Positions 17,424 through 27,300 of a stretch of 64,000 bases of DNA are shown here, piece after piece. The first letter of the stretch is position 1. The number at the start of each line of letters is the position of its first letter. Source of the DNA: JANJTY01 sp038257155 (GTDB lineage Bacteria; Pseudomonadota; Gammaproteobacteria; Xanthomonadales; Xanthomonadaceae); assembly GCA_038257155.1 (NCBI GenBank), contig JBBSJP010000008.1, positions 62,001 to 126,000 on the forward strand. Reading direction: 5' to 3'. The position numbers and the translations under genes are program-made. The notes below the pieces were generated by a model that had not been told where the DNA came from, did not search any database, and saw only the letters and a program-made list of their open reading frames with translations.

Positions 17424-17969
17424 ATGGAAGAAATCGATTCAGCTCCCGTAGGCGCCGTGGCCCTGGTCGGATTGCCTGGTGCAGGCAAGACCGCACTGGC
17501 CGAACGGCTTTGCGAACAGTTGCCCCTTCACCGTGTCGACCGCGACATGATCCGCGCTGCGATGTTTCCGGCAGGTGCCAGCAGCCTGCTGGAGAAGCGC
17601 GCTGCGTTCCGCGGCGTGATCGCCGCGGTGGAAGTCAACGCTGCGCTGGGACGCGTCAGCCTGGTGGACGGCATGCCGTTTTCGCGCAGTGAAGATTTCA
17701 CCCGCCTGCAAGGCGCACTGGCCAAGGTTGGACAGTCGGTCCTTGCGCTGTGGCTGGATTGCCCGGTCGCATTGGCCCAGGCCCGCGTTGAAATCGACCG
17801 CAAGAAGGGCCTTCACCCGGCTTCGGATCGCAGCGCCGATCTGGTCACCGATGTGGCGATGCGGTTTGCCCCGCCCGAGGGTGCGATCCGGCTTGATGCC
17901 ACCCTGTCGCAGGATCAACTCGATGTTGAGGCTTTGTCAGCCGTGCTGCGCCGCTTGCGCCTCACGTAG
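17424..17969 (+). CDS. P-loop AAA_33-type ATPase / small-molecule kinase-like protein
   Basis: A 181-residue cytoplasmic protein with Walker A GLPGAGKT (16-23), a following LAERLCEQL helix, DRDMIRAAMF, and a Walker-B-like hydrophobic strand LVDGMPFS. This layout fits the AAA_33/zeta-toxin/gluconate-kinase-like group of P-loop phosphotransferases, whose substrates range from sugars to antibiotics and nucleic acids. It stands alone, divergent from the FGE-domain kinase (73 nt between starts), and no antitoxin is next to it. SD AAGGAA lies upstream. The substrate cannot be inferred. Confidence 0.75.
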   Translation: MEEIDSAPVGAVALVGLPGAGKTALAERLCEQLPLHRVDRDMIRAAMFPAGASSLLEKRAAFRGVIAAVEVNAALGRVSLVDGMPFSRSEDFTRLQGALAKVGQSVLALWLDCPVALAQARVEIDRKKGLHPASDRSADLVTDVAMRFAPPEGAIRLDATLSQDQLDVEALSAVLRRLRLT

Positions 17970-18048
17970 TGCAGACTTTGAATGCCTTTAGCCGTGCTGA
18001 AGCGCGCCGATCTTTCCCCAGTGAGGCCCTGGGCCCGGATTGCTCTCT

Positions 18049-18152
18049 TAGGTTGGCGCTGAGCGCAGCGATGCCCAACGTTGCGTGATTCAGAGTCTCG
18101 CCTGTAGCCACCACCCCACCGCGTTGGGCTTCGCTTTGCTCAGCGGCAACCT
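18049..18152. repeat. Inverted pair of REP-type palindromes
   Basis: Arm 18049-18080 (TAGGTTGGCGCTGAGCGCAG...) is repeated in inverse at 18120-18152, with about 40 nt between. The arms belong to the same family as those at 49517-49626. Together with the flanks they fill the gap between the P-loop ATPase and the thioesterase gene. Confidence 0.7.
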
Positions 18153-18227
18153 GCCGAGCCGCGGATTTGGGCTCTTTAAGGCACTCGCTTTCGGGCTGGC
18201 ACTTCAGCGCACAAGCCTGGCGAAAGA

Positions 18228-18686
18228 TCATGGCTGATCAGGCTGGCGCTTGCGCTTGACGTAGAGCTGCTTGCGCACCTGCGCCACGCGTTCGCCCGTG
18301 GCCGTGTGCACGTTCACTTCGAACCAGCGTAGATGCTTGTCGCCGTCGGCCGTTGCCGCACGCAGTTCGGCAATCGTGGTGTCATCGAGCTGGAAGTCTG
18401 CGAACACATCTTCGCGCACCGCCCTGATGTACTGGATCTCGGCGGCCTGGTCCCATATCAGGTAGTCGCGTCCCAGGCGCTGGATCGCGAGCAGCATCAG
18501 GAACGGATCGGTCATCGCGAACAGGCTGCCGCCGAAGTGGGTGCCGACGTAGTTGCGGTTGAACCAGTGCAGTCGCAGACGCACGCGACAGGCGCTGAAG
18601 TCGGGGGCGAGGTGCAGCAGGCGAATGCCGGCGAACAGGAAGGGTGGCCAGAGGTTGAGCATCCAGCGGAAGCGGGTCGGGCTCAT
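18228..18686 (-). CDS. DUF4442 hotdog-fold thioesterase-like protein
   Basis: A 152-residue protein. The segment LHWFNRNYVGTHFGGSLFAMTDPF is the diagnostic core of the DUF4442/YiiD-like branch of the hotdog superfamily (Asn-Arg-Asn followed by a central helix beginning HFGGSLFAM). The rest (WDQAAEIQYIRAVREDVFADFQL, then WFEVNVHTATGERVAQVRKQLYVKRK) gives the expected strands. Members are usually acyl-CoA or acyl-ACP thioesterases or related binding proteins; the substrate here is unknown. It is a single gene with no operon partner on the minus strand. Confidence 0.8.
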   Translation of the reverse strand: MSPTRFRWMLNLWPPFLFAGIRLLHLAPDFSACRVRLRLHWFNRNYVGTHFGGSLFAMTDPFLMLLAIQRLGRDYLIWDQAAEIQYIRAVREDVFADFQLDDTTIAELRAATADGDKHLRWFEVNVHTATGERVAQVRKQLYVKRKRQPDQP

Positions 18687-18843
18687 GCGGGGCAGTTCGG
18701 ATTGACGGACAAGACGGGAATTGCCCTTCGACGGGTCGCTGGCACATCCGGGTGGAGAAGGGGCAGCGCCGCAGCGCGGCGGCGTGTCGTTTGGGGCATC
18801 CTAGTGCGTATACAGGGGCGAGCCAAGCCATCGAGCGCGTGCC

Positions 18844-20214
18844 ATGTGTCGCATCCTGTTTTTCCTGTTTTTCCTGTTGTTGCTGTGCTGCCCGCCGTTC
18901 CTGCAGGCCCAGGCGGTCGTTCTCTACAACGTGAATCGCACCGATCAGGACCTGCCCGACAGCAATCCGGGTGACGGCCAGTGTCAGGTCGCCGGAGGCG
19001 GTTGCACACTGCGCGCCGTGATCATGGAGCTCAATGCCCAAGTCGTCTTCGGTACGCCGCAGTACTACGCGCTGCTTCCGCTGGGAGCTGACATCCTGAT
19101 CGATCCGCCCAGCCTGCCGGTGATCCTGCGCAATCTCGGCATCCAGGTGAATGCGCCCAACGCCTTCATGCCGCCGCCGGTGGCGCTCGCACAACGCCCA
19201 CGTCTGCGTGCAGGCTACGCCAACATGAGCCTGCTGAGTGTCGGTGCCAATGCCAGCCTGGCGCTGCGCGACGTCGAGCTGGCGCAGAGCCGCCAGGCGG
19301 TGACCGCGCCTGACTCCAGCGTGATTGCGCAGCGGGTAACGTTTCGCGACAACCTCGGGATCGAGGCGGTGGCGGTGGACGCCTTCGAACTCGTGCTGCA
19401 GGACAGCCTGGTGCTGGACAACATCAACGAGAACGAAAGCATCTATGCCTGGTGCCAGGTGATCCGCGCCCAATCGTTGCAGATGCAGCGCAGCCGCGTG
19501 GCAGGCAGCGACTACATTGGCAACCAGACCAATCGCTTCGCGCTCTGTGCCGGTTCGGACGCACTGATCGAGGACAGCGAGATCACCGGCAATTCGCATC
19601 ACGCCATCCTGACCGACGACATGGTGCTGCGGCGCAGCACGGTCAGCCACCATCCGACGGGTGCAGCGGTAATCGGCAGCGCTCGCAACCTGCGCCTTGA
19701 GAACGTGACACTCAGCGGCAATGCCGTGGGCCTGGCCGGCACGCTGCGGGAGGATTTCGAGACGATCGAGATCGTCGGCAGCACGTTCTATGGCAACGAC
19801 ATCGATGTCGATCTGGAGAAGCACATCGACTTTACGGGTGGCACCCTGCATGCCTTTGGCAGTGCACTGTCGAACTGCAGCTTTCCCGCCGGCCTGATCC
19901 GGGCCACGAACCACTACAACCTCGGCGCACTCACCGGCGGCTGCCTGAGTGGCGAGACCAACCGCATCGGCGATGTCGAATCGGCCTTCGCGCCGCTGGC
20001 GCTGAATGAAGGGCCGCTGCCCACACACGCGCCGCTGCCCGGCAGCCTGGCGCTGGACAATGGGCCGCCTAGCCCCGCGGCCGGGTGCTTGGAGCACGAC
20101 GCGCGCAGCTTCCCGCGGCCCGTGGATGGTGATGGCAATGGCCTGGCGCGATGCGATATCGGTGCGATCGAGGCTGGCGGCGAGCGCGTATTCGGGCATG
20201 GGTTCGAGGACTGA
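18844..20214 (+). CDS. Exported CSLREA-type parallel beta-helix protein with terminal GFE motif
   Basis: A 456-residue exported protein. The signal peptide MCRILFFLFFLLLLCCPPFLQA is followed at once by a CSLREA-like module (NPGDGQCQVAGGGCTLRAV, with paired cysteines). The remainder is a run of short beta-helix rungs (DSEITGNSHHAIL, LENVTLSGNAVGL, EIVGSTFYGND). A C-terminal ARCDIGAIEAGG, typical of this family, precedes the final ERVFGHGFED. It is probably secreted or attached to the surface; no enzymatic residues are recognisable. It shares the CSLREA start and GFE end with the protein at 54222. Confidence 0.82.
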   Translation: MCRILFFLFFLLLLCCPPFLQAQAVVLYNVNRTDQDLPDSNPGDGQCQVAGGGCTLRAVIMELNAQVVFGTPQYYALLPLGADILIDPPSLPVILRNLGIQVNAPNAFMPPPVALAQRPRLRAGYANMSLLSVGANASLALRDVELAQSRQAVTAPDSSVIAQRVTFRDNLGIEAVAVDAFELVLQDSLVLDNINENESIYAWCQVIRAQSLQMQRSRVAGSDYIGNQTNRFALCAGSDALIEDSEITGNSHHAILTDDMVLRRSTVSHHPTGAAVIGSARNLRLENVTLSGNAVGLAGTLREDFETIEIVGSTFYGNDIDVDLEKHIDFTGGTLHAFGSALSNCSFPAGLIRATNHYNLGALTGGCLSGETNRIGDVESAFAPLALNEGPLPTHAPLPGSLALDNGPPSPAAGCLEHDARSFPRPVDGDGNGLARCDIGAIEAGGERVFGHGFED

Positions 20215-20248
20215 TACGCGGCGCCTTATGCCGATTTGGAATATCCAT

Positions 20249-20268
20249 CGCTTCATCCGCATGAAGCG
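20249..20268 (+). terminator. Perfect 8-bp inverted repeat between the CSLREA gene and the met promoter
   Basis: CGCTTCAT-CCGC-ATGAAGCG forms a perfect 8-bp stem with a 4-nt loop. It lies 35 nt after the upstream stop codon and directly abuts the TTGACA hexamer at 20270. No T-run follows, so it may be a weak terminator or an operator for the methionine promoter. Confidence 0.45.
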
Positions 20269-20269
20269 A

Positions 20270-20298
20270 TTGACAGGCGCAAAGCGACCGTCTAGCCT
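20270..20298 (+). promoter_or_regulatory. Predicted sigma-70 promoter of the methionine operon
   Basis: A perfect -35 TTGACA (20270-20275), a 17-bp spacer and TAGCCT (20293-20298) as a weak -10. Initiation at about 20305 would begin transcription just before the riboswitch P1 strand at 20312. Confidence 0.6.
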
Positions 20299-20311
20299 CT
20301 GTCGCATCCGA

Positions 20312-20421
20312 CTCATCGAGACCGGCTGAGGGACAGGCCCACAGACGCCGGGGCAACCAGAGGGGAACATCCGCCTGGTGCCAAATCCTGCAGCGACGCG
20401 CCAGCGTCGTTGGCAGATGAG
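20312..20421 (+). promoter_or_regulatory. SAM-I (S-box) riboswitch
   Basis: The P1 helix is formed by CTCATC (20312-20317) and GATGAG (20416-20421). Between them is the conserved core GCTGAGGGACAGGCCC (20325-20340), then ACGCCGGGGCAACC with the kink-turn/pseudoknot elements, and a later hairpin CAGCGACGCG-CCAGCGTCGTTG. The arrangement matches SAM-I aptamers, which bind S-adenosylmethionine and switch off methionine genes. The downstream genes (metX, metB, hom) are the expected targets. Confidence 0.9.
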
Positions 20422-20485
20422 CCGCAGCCGCTTCCGGTGCTACCGGGAGTGGCCCGGGCAAGCCGCCGCGTGAGGTAACGCAGCA

Positions 20486-20519
20486 GGTCTCGCTGGGTCG
20501 GAACATCCAGCCGGAGACC
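20486..20519 (+). promoter_or_regulatory. SD-sequestering hairpin (expression platform of the SAM riboswitch)
   Basis: GGTCTC-GCTGG (20486-20496) pairs with CCAGC (20507-20511) and GAGACC (20514-20519), leaving a 2-nt bulge. The metX Shine-Dalgarno GGAG (20513-20516) lies inside the 3' arm, 8 nt before the ATG. No U-run follows, so control is probably at translation initiation. Confidence 0.65.
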
Positions 20520-20524
20520 GACCC

Positions 20525-21547
20525 ATGAGCAGTCCCACATCACGCCTCGCCTTCTTGCCCAGCCATGCGCCAGCCAAGGTCGTGCTTCCGCCGGCGCGTC
20601 TGGATGGCATTGCCTACGTGCGCCTCACGCCATCGCTCGGCGGGCCGCAGGCCGAAGTGCCGGTGCAGTTCCTGCTGCAGGGTGATCCGGCCACGGGCTG
20701 CGTTGCGGTGCTGGGCGGCATCTCGGCGACCCGCGATCCTGGTGTCTGGTGGTCGGATCAGGTCGGAGCGGGTGCGCCGCTGGATCCACGTCGTCGTGCC
20801 GTGCTGGGCATCGAGTTCATCGGTCGATTGCCAACGGGCTGGAGCGCAATCAGCTCGCATGACCAGGCCGCGGCCCTGGTCGCGGTGCTGGATGTACTGG
20901 GCATCGCGCGACTCGATGCCGCGATCGGCGCGTCGTACGGCGGCTGCGTGGTGCTGGCACTGGCCGAACGCTATCCGGAGCGCGTTGCGCGGGCCTGCGT
21001 AATTTCTGCAGCGCATCGCGCCGCACCGATGACCACGGCGCTGCGCAGCGTGCAACGCGAACTGCTGCGGCTCGGCCAGCGTCATGGCATCCAGGCCGAG
21101 ACCGTGGCGCTGGCACGCGCCCTCGCAGTGACTACCTACCGCAGCGAGGCCGAGTTCGCACGCCGTTTCGCCGGCGATGCGCGCTGCGAGGACGGCCGCT
21201 GGCGGCTGCCGGTGCAGGACTATCTGGAAGCCCAGGGCGAGCGCTTCGCCGCGCGTTTTTGCGCCGAGCGCTATCACGCGCTGTCGGAATCGCTCGACCT
21301 GCATCGGGTCGACGCGCAGGCCATCAGCTTGCCCCTGCATTTGCTGGCAGTGCGGCAGGACCGACTCGTGCCCTGCGACGACATCGCCGAGCTGGCGCGC
21401 AGCGCGCATGCCAGCTTGGAGCAGATGGATTCAGACTACGGCCACGATGCTTTCCTGAAGGAACCTGCGGCGGTTTCAGCGTGGCTGCGGCGCGTGCTAG
21501 GGACAAGACAGGAGCGGCGAATGCGAAGCCTGGCCCGCGTCGCCTGA
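20525..21547 (+). CDS. metX: MetX-family homoserine O-acyltransferase
   Basis: First committed step of methionine synthesis: acylation of homoserine, probably by succinyl-CoA, since a cystathionine gamma-synthase follows. The 340-residue alpha/beta hydrolase has nucleophile Ser137 in GASYGG, Asp279 in RQDRLVP and His307 in YGHDAFL, a complete triad. It is somewhat shorter than standard MetX enzymes. The region HRAAPMTTALRSVQRELL corresponds to the lid of the family. Donor specificity (acetyl versus succinyl) cannot be read with certainty. The gene is first in a three-gene operon behind the SAM riboswitch. Confidence 0.88.
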   Translation: MSSPTSRLAFLPSHAPAKVVLPPARLDGIAYVRLTPSLGGPQAEVPVQFLLQGDPATGCVAVLGGISATRDPGVWWSDQVGAGAPLDPRRRAVLGIEFIGRLPTGWSAISSHDQAAALVAVLDVLGIARLDAAIGASYGGCVVLALAERYPERVARACVISAAHRAAPMTTALRSVQRELLRLGQRHGIQAETVALARALAVTTYRSEAEFARRFAGDARCEDGRWRLPVQDYLEAQGERFAARFCAERYHALSESLDLHRVDAQAISLPLHLLAVRQDRLVPCDDIAELARSAHASLEQMDSDYGHDAFLKEPAAVSAWLRRVLGTRQERRMRSLARVA

Positions 21548-21584
21548 CTCGTTTCGTCTATTCCCGTCCCGCAAGGAAATCAGC

Positions 21585-22781
21585 ATGAGCCTCGACCCCT
21601 GTACCCGCGCCGTACGCGCTGGCATCGATACCGATTCCGCCTTCGGCGCGGTTGTGCCGCCTCTGCATCTGTCGACCAACTTCAGTTTTGCCGGCCTCGA
21701 TGGCAAGCGCACCTACGACTACACCCGCAGCGGCAATCCCACCCGCGACCTGCTCGGCAATGCACTCGCCGAACTCGAAGGCGGCGTCGGCGGCGTAGTG
21801 ACCGCCAGCGGCATGGCCGCCATCACCCTGGTGCTGAATCTGCTGGAGCCGGGCCAGCGCCTGCTGGTGCCGCACGACTGCTACGGCGGCAGTTTTCGTT
21901 TGTTCAAGGCGCTGGCGGCGAAGGGTCACTTCGCGCTGGACGTAGTCGACTTCCATGCTCCGGCGGCGCTCGATGCAGCCCTGGCACTGCGACCGGCCCT
22001 GGTCTGGATCGAGACGCCAAGCAATCCGCTGCTGCGCATAACGGACATCGCCGAGGTAGTGCGCAAGTCAAAAGCCGTCGGCGCGCGCGTGCTGGTCGAC
22101 AACACCTTTTTGTCGCCGGCGCTGCAGCAACCGCTGGCGCTGGGCGCCGACCTGGTGCTGCATTCGACCACCAAGTACATCAATGGCCACAGCGATGTGG
22201 TCGGCGGCGCGGTGGTCGCGGCCGATGCCGAACTGCACCAGCAGCTGGTGTGGTGGGCCAATGCGCTGGGCCTGACCGGCGCACCCTTTGACAGCTTCCT
22301 CACCCTGCGTGGCTTGCGCACGCTGAGTGTGCGGTTGCGCGCGCATGAGGAGAATGCGCAACTGCTGGCCGAACGGCTCTATGCCCACGACGCTGTCCGC
22401 GCGGTGCATTTTCCGGGCCTGGTCACGCATCCTGGTCATGCCCTTGCAAGTCGCCAGCAGCGCGGGTTCGGCGCCATGTTGAGTTTCGAACTAGCCGGTG
22501 GAAGGCCGGCGGTCGCGGCCTTCGTCGACGGCCTGTCCTGTTTCACCCTGGCCGAATCATTGGGCGGCGTGGAAAGCCTGATCGCGCACCCGGCCAGCAT
22601 GACCCATGCCGCGATGAGCGCCGAAGCGCGCGCCACTGCCGGCATCGGCGAAGGCCTGCTGCGGCTTTCGGTAGGCATCGAACACGGCGATGACTTGCTC
22701 GCCGATATCGAGCGCGCCTTGCTGCGCGCCGAGGCGACGACGGCGCAGTCGCCGCAGCGAAAACAGGCGGTGGCGGCATGA
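21585..22781 (+). CDS. metB: Cystathionine gamma-synthase / O-succinylhomoserine sulfhydrylase (PLP enzyme)
   Basis: A 398-residue Cys/Met-metabolism PLP enzyme joining O-acylhomoserine to cysteine (or sulfide). The PLP lysine is K197 in HSTTKYINGHSDVVGG. Other signatures are YTRSGNPTRDLL (substrate/phosphate loop), TASGMAAI, and IETPSNPLLRITDI with the Asp contacting the cofactor at VLVDNTF. The SD AAGGAA lies upstream; the gene starts 37 nt after metX and overlaps hom by ATGA. Synthase, sulfhydrylase and lyase members are hard to separate by eye. The neighbours and the SAM riboswitch favour a biosynthetic role. Confidence 0.9.
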   Translation: MSLDPCTRAVRAGIDTDSAFGAVVPPLHLSTNFSFAGLDGKRTYDYTRSGNPTRDLLGNALAELEGGVGGVVTASGMAAITLVLNLLEPGQRLLVPHDCYGGSFRLFKALAAKGHFALDVVDFHAPAALDAALALRPALVWIETPSNPLLRITDIAEVVRKSKAVGARVLVDNTFLSPALQQPLALGADLVLHSTTKYINGHSDVVGGAVVAADAELHQQLVWWANALGLTGAPFDSFLTLRGLRTLSVRLRAHEENAQLLAERLYAHDAVRAVHFPGLVTHPGHALASRQQRGFGAMLSFELAGGRPAVAAFVDGLSCFTLAESLGGVESLIAHPASMTHAAMSAEARATAGIGEGLLRLSVGIEHGDDLLADIERALLRAEATTAQSPQRKQAVAA

Positions 22782-23881
22782 GCGCGCTGGCCTCCGGGAC
22801 GCGCCAGGCATCGCGACCGGCGCCGTCGCACAGCGGATGTGCGGCGACGCGTGTCAGCCTGATCGGCAGTGGCCAGGTGGCGCGCGCACTGGCGGCGCAG
22901 GTCGATGCGCGGATGTGGCAGGGCACACCACTGGAACTTGCGCAGATCTGCAACAGCCGCGCCGATGCGCGACTGCGCGGCAGGGCGTGGCGCCAGGCCG
23001 TGATGCAGTTCTACCAGGGGCTCGCCACTGATCGGCAACGCCTGGATCGCGCACCCGACCTTGCCGATGGCATCGACCTGGTGATTGATGCCAGCGCCAG
23101 CGATGTCGTCGCCGCCCAGCACCCACGCTGGCTGGGCGAGGGCAGGGCGGTGGTGACGGCCAACAAGCTGGGCCTGGGTGGACCTCACGAGCGTGCCACA
23201 CGATTGCAGGCGCAGATCGACGCCGGCGCACAGTACGGTGACAGCGCCACGGTCGGCGCCGGCCTCGGCGCCATCGCGCGCCTGCGCGCCTTCGTTGCCT
23301 GCGGGGAGCCGGTGCACGCGATCGCCGGCGTGCTGTCGGGCAGCCTCGCCTGGTTGTTCGACCGTTTCGATGGCCAGCGACTGTTCTGCGAACTGGTCGA
23401 TGAGGCGCGCGCGCTGGGACTCACCGAACCCGATCCGCGCCAGGATCTGGCCGGCCTCGACGTGGCGCGCAAACTGCGCATCCTGGCCCGCGCGGCGGGC
23501 TGGGCAGTGAAGGACGACAGCGTGCGCATCGACCCGCGCCTGGCACGCGTGCTTGAAACGCCCGCGACGCAGGCTTTCGCGAGTCTCGAATGCGAGCTCG
23601 GCGCGTTGTTGCAGCAACAACCCGATACAGGCGCGCGTCTGGCCGTCGTGGCGCGGGCTCTCCCCGGTGAAGCCACCATTGCACTGGAGTGGCTGATGCG
23701 CGACGACGCCCTGGCCCAGCGCCGCGGTTGCGAAAACGTGGTGCAGATCCGCACCGCGCGCTACGCCGAATTCCCCTTGCTGCTGCGCGGCCCGGGTGCG
23801 GGAGCGGCGCTGACCGCCGCCGCACTGATCGAGGATGCGCTGCGGATCACGTCGGCGACGTCTCCAAGGCTGGTCGAGTAG
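22778..23881 (+). CDS. hom: Homoserine dehydrogenase, short monofunctional form
   Basis: Reduces aspartate semialdehyde to homoserine, feeding MetX. The 367 residues show a Rossmann start (RVSLIGSGQVARALAAQV), VVTANKLGLG (the conserved TANK segment) and the homoserine-binding stretch GDSATVGAGLGAIARLRAF. They also show GVLSGSLAWLF and DVARKLRILARAAGW. There is no fused aspartokinase and no clear C-terminal ACT domain, so feedback control is probably left to the riboswitch. The start overlaps the metB stop (ATGA), indicating translational coupling. Confidence 0.9.
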   Translation: MSALASGTRQASRPAPSHSGCAATRVSLIGSGQVARALAAQVDARMWQGTPLELAQICNSRADARLRGRAWRQAVMQFYQGLATDRQRLDRAPDLADGIDLVIDASASDVVAAQHPRWLGEGRAVVTANKLGLGGPHERATRLQAQIDAGAQYGDSATVGAGLGAIARLRAFVACGEPVHAIAGVLSGSLAWLFDRFDGQRLFCELVDEARALGLTEPDPRQDLAGLDVARKLRILARAAGWAVKDDSVRIDPRLARVLETPATQAFASLECELGALLQQQPDTGARLAVVARALPGEATIALEWLMRDDALAQRRGCENVVQIRTARYAEFPLLLRGPGAGAALTAAALIEDALRITSATSPRLVE

Positions 23882-24012
23882 TACGCACCTCGATCCGGAT
23901 TCGCTCTCGTGCGCAACGCAGCACGGGGCACCCCGCCGTAGCGGCACATCACGATGCGCCCTCCAGACCTGGCCGCGTCGAGTTCACGTTCAGCCAGAAG
24001 GCCTCGGCCGCT

Positions 24013-24034
24013 GTAGGGCGGATCTCGATCCGCC
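24013..24034 (+). repeat. GTAG-headed REP palindrome in a 420-nt gap
   Basis: GTAG followed by the palindrome GGCGGATCT-CG-ATCCGCC. The 23882-24301 gap otherwise shows only a possible partial copy (GATGCGCCCTCC near 23954) and no gene I can support. The same core recurs at 63672-63857. Confidence 0.6.
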
Positions 24035-24301
24035 GCCGCCGCACGCGTGAGCTTGCCCATTCAGCGTCGGAAAAACAGCGCATCAGGAGGCACCCACCGC
24101 ACGCGACAACCCCAAGGACAGCGGTGAGCGACGCGAAGGCTTCCAGCCCCGGACTGTGAATTCTGGTGTCGCAACGCCAATCTGTCGCCGAGCATTGGCG
24201 AGGCCACCGGCGACCGTGGCAGGATTGGGCGCTGGGGGATCAATCCGGAGCGGTTGCGTCGGCAATTCGACGCTGCCGCGCTGGTCAACGGAAATCATTG
24301 C

Positions 24302-27300
24302 ATGCCGCACCGCTCGCTCAAGCGCGTCCTGCTGTTCGCAGCGGCCATGGCGCTATCCCACGCCGCCATCGCCCAGCAGGGCCTCCCGACACAGACCTGG
24401 CCTGCCGGCACCCAACTCGCCGATTGGCCGCACGGCGGCCGCATCACCACCTTCCATCGTGGGCAGTTGTATCTGGGCGGCACCGACAACCAGAACACCT
24501 GGGTCTACGACATCAGCAACCCGCAAAGCCCACAATTGCTCTGCACCGGGCCGACAGGACTCAATGGTCATGTCTGGCAGAAGGTCGGCGACCTGTTCTA
24601 CCGGCAGTACTGGAATCCGGAAGTCGGTGACAACCCGCCGGCCGGCACCAGCCAGTTCGTCAGCCTGGAGGATCCCTGCAACCGGGTGGCGTGGACCGAG
24701 TCAATCCCCGGCTTTCCGCATCTGTCGCCGGTGTGGGGTGGTTGGTTCATGAACACCTTCCCCTGGGTTTATGCCAACAACATCTACGACGCGCGCGTCG
24801 GCTGGTGGCCGATCCAGGCGCCGATTGACGTGGTCGCGGTGTCTGGTCTGAATGTCGGAAACCGGTTTCGCATCGGCAACCTGTTGTTCCTCACGCCGGG
24901 TGACGACCAGACCGGTGTCGCCGTATTCGATATCGGCAATCCGACCGCGCCGGTGCTGCTCGACGTGCTGTCCGGCAACTACCGCCAGTACACCACCGCG
25001 TGGCAGGTCTGGCGCCACCACCTGGTGATGATGAATGGCGACAACCTCAACGGGCCGGATGGCGACGCCAACGTCCTGGTGATCGACTTTTCCGATCCGA
25101 CCAACCTGCAGGTCGCGTTCACCATTCCGTACGAGGATCTTCCTGGCCGCTACGCGCATTTCCAGGACGACTACGCCTTTGGTGGCCGCTTCAATCGCGG
25201 CACCAAGTACAACATGCAGACGCGCACGGTCGAGCGCGTGTTCACGCCGGCCAGCGGCGGCTTCTCGGACTTCCAGTGGATCCCGCTCGGCCACCTGGTG
25301 CTGGCATCGGGCTCGGAGACCAATGGCTCGCGTTCGTATCTTTACGCGCATCAGGATGGCCTCGACACGACCGCGCCCAGCCTCGGCTATCACCTGCCGG
25401 CGGATGGCGCGATCAACCAGCCGGTCAGCTCCGCCATCGGCCTGGTGATCCACGAGCGTCTGCAGGCGCTGACCGTCAACGACCAGACCATCCAGTTGCG
25501 AGCGCTGGGCGGTGAGCCGCTGCCGACGGTCGTGGTGCACACCAGCTATGACGTGATCAATGTGGTGCCGAATGCGCCGCTGCTGCCCGATACCACGTAC
25601 GAGCTGCGCATCGTCGCCAATGGCGTGCGCGACCTGGCCGGCAATGCCATGGCGCCGACCTCGTTCCACTTTTCGACCGGTGATGCGGTCGACGTGCTCG
25701 GACCGCCCGAGATTTCCGCACTGGTCAGCGCGCCGACCAGTCCGGCCAGCGTGGGACAGTCGGTGCAGTTCACCGTGAGTGCCAGTGACCCGGGCGGCAA
25801 TGCACTGGAGTACAGCTGGACGTTTGGCGATGGCAGCGACAGCACGGCGTGGTCGGCCGCAAACCAGTCCAGCCACAGCTATGCGAGGCCGGGTGTTTAC
25901 GGCGTGCTGGTGCAGGCGCGGCGAGGCAATGGTGAACTGGCTGCCGCCACCCTGCCGCTGGTCGTGCAGCCGGTGCCCGCGGCACAGCCCGGCCGGGCTT
26001 CGGGTTCGATCCTGGTGGATGCGGCGGCGCGGCGCGTGTGGTCGCTCAATCCGGACCATGGCAGTGTCAGCGTGATCGAGGCCGACAGCCTGCAGCGTCT
26101 CGCGATCCACCCCGCCTGCGCCAATCCGCGCGCACTGGCGCGCGATGGCGCCGGGCGAACCTGGATCACCTGCGCCGATGCCGATCGCCTGGTCGCCCTG
26201 GACGGCAATGGCGCGCAGGTTGCCGAGCTGGCAACCGGACGCGGCAGTGCGCCCGAGGCCGTACTGTTCGGCCATGACGGAACGGGCTATGCGACGCTCG
26301 CAGCCGGCCGCGCCGTGATCCGATTCAATCCGGCCACGACGCTCGAAACCGGTCGTATCGCATTGCCCTCGGAGCCGGGTGCGCTGGCGCTGGCAGGCGA
26401 TCGACTGTATGTGGCGCGCTTCATTTCCGGTGATGCCGCGGGCACGGTCTGGTCGGTGCAGTTGCCGGGCTTCAGCGCAGCATCCGACATCGCCCTGGCA
26501 CTCGACAACACCACGGCGGACTCCGGCACCGCCGCACGCGGCCTGCCGAACTACCTCGCCGCGCTGGCGCCCAGTCCGGACAACAGTCGGCTCTGGTTTG
26601 CGGCGAAGAAGGACAACATCCTGCGCGGCCTGCTGCGCGATGGCGCCGAGCTGGATTTCGAAACCATGGTGCGGGTGCAGGTCGGCGGCATGAACCTGTC
26701 GAACCAGACCGAGGTGGTCGCGGCGCGACAGGATATCGACAACAGTACGCTGGCCCTGGCGCTGGCTTCGGCACCGGGCGGTGCGCAACTGCTGCTTGCC
26801 CTGAGTGGCAACAACCGCGTGCTGGCGCTCGATCCGTGGAATGGCCGCGAGCTGGCACGGGTCGATGTGGGCCGTGCGCCACGCGGCATCGCGGTCGATC
26901 CGGCCACCTCGCGCGTGTTCGTGCGCAACGACCTCGACCGCAGCATCAGCGTGCTCGATGCTGCCGCGCTGTTCGCATCCGGTTCGACTGAGCTGGTCCT
27001 GATCGACACCGTGGCCAGCGTCGACAACGAGGTCCTGTCGCCGGCGGTGCTGGGCGGCAAGCGCGTGTTCTTCAACGCCGAGGATCCGCGCATGAGTGCC
27101 GATGGCTACATCGCCTGTGCCAGCTGCCACCTCGATGGCGACAGCGATGGCCGGGTCTGGGATTTCAGCCAGCGTGGCGAGGGACTGCGCCGCACCATCG
27201 CCTTGCGCGGGCGCGCCGGCATGGCGCATGGCCCGGTGCACTGGACGGCGAATTTCGACGAGATCCAGGACTTCGAGGGCGACATCCGCGAGGTCTTTGG

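Noticed and set aside
17424..17969. Zeta-type toxin of a toxin-antitoxin pair
   Set aside because: A Walker A and related fold are present, but no small antitoxin gene is adjacent.
18382..20370. Long antisense open frame (about 660 codons) over the CSLREA gene
   Set aside because: The opposite strand encodes a clear signal peptide and family motifs; the antisense frame is a high-GC shadow with no recognisable domain.
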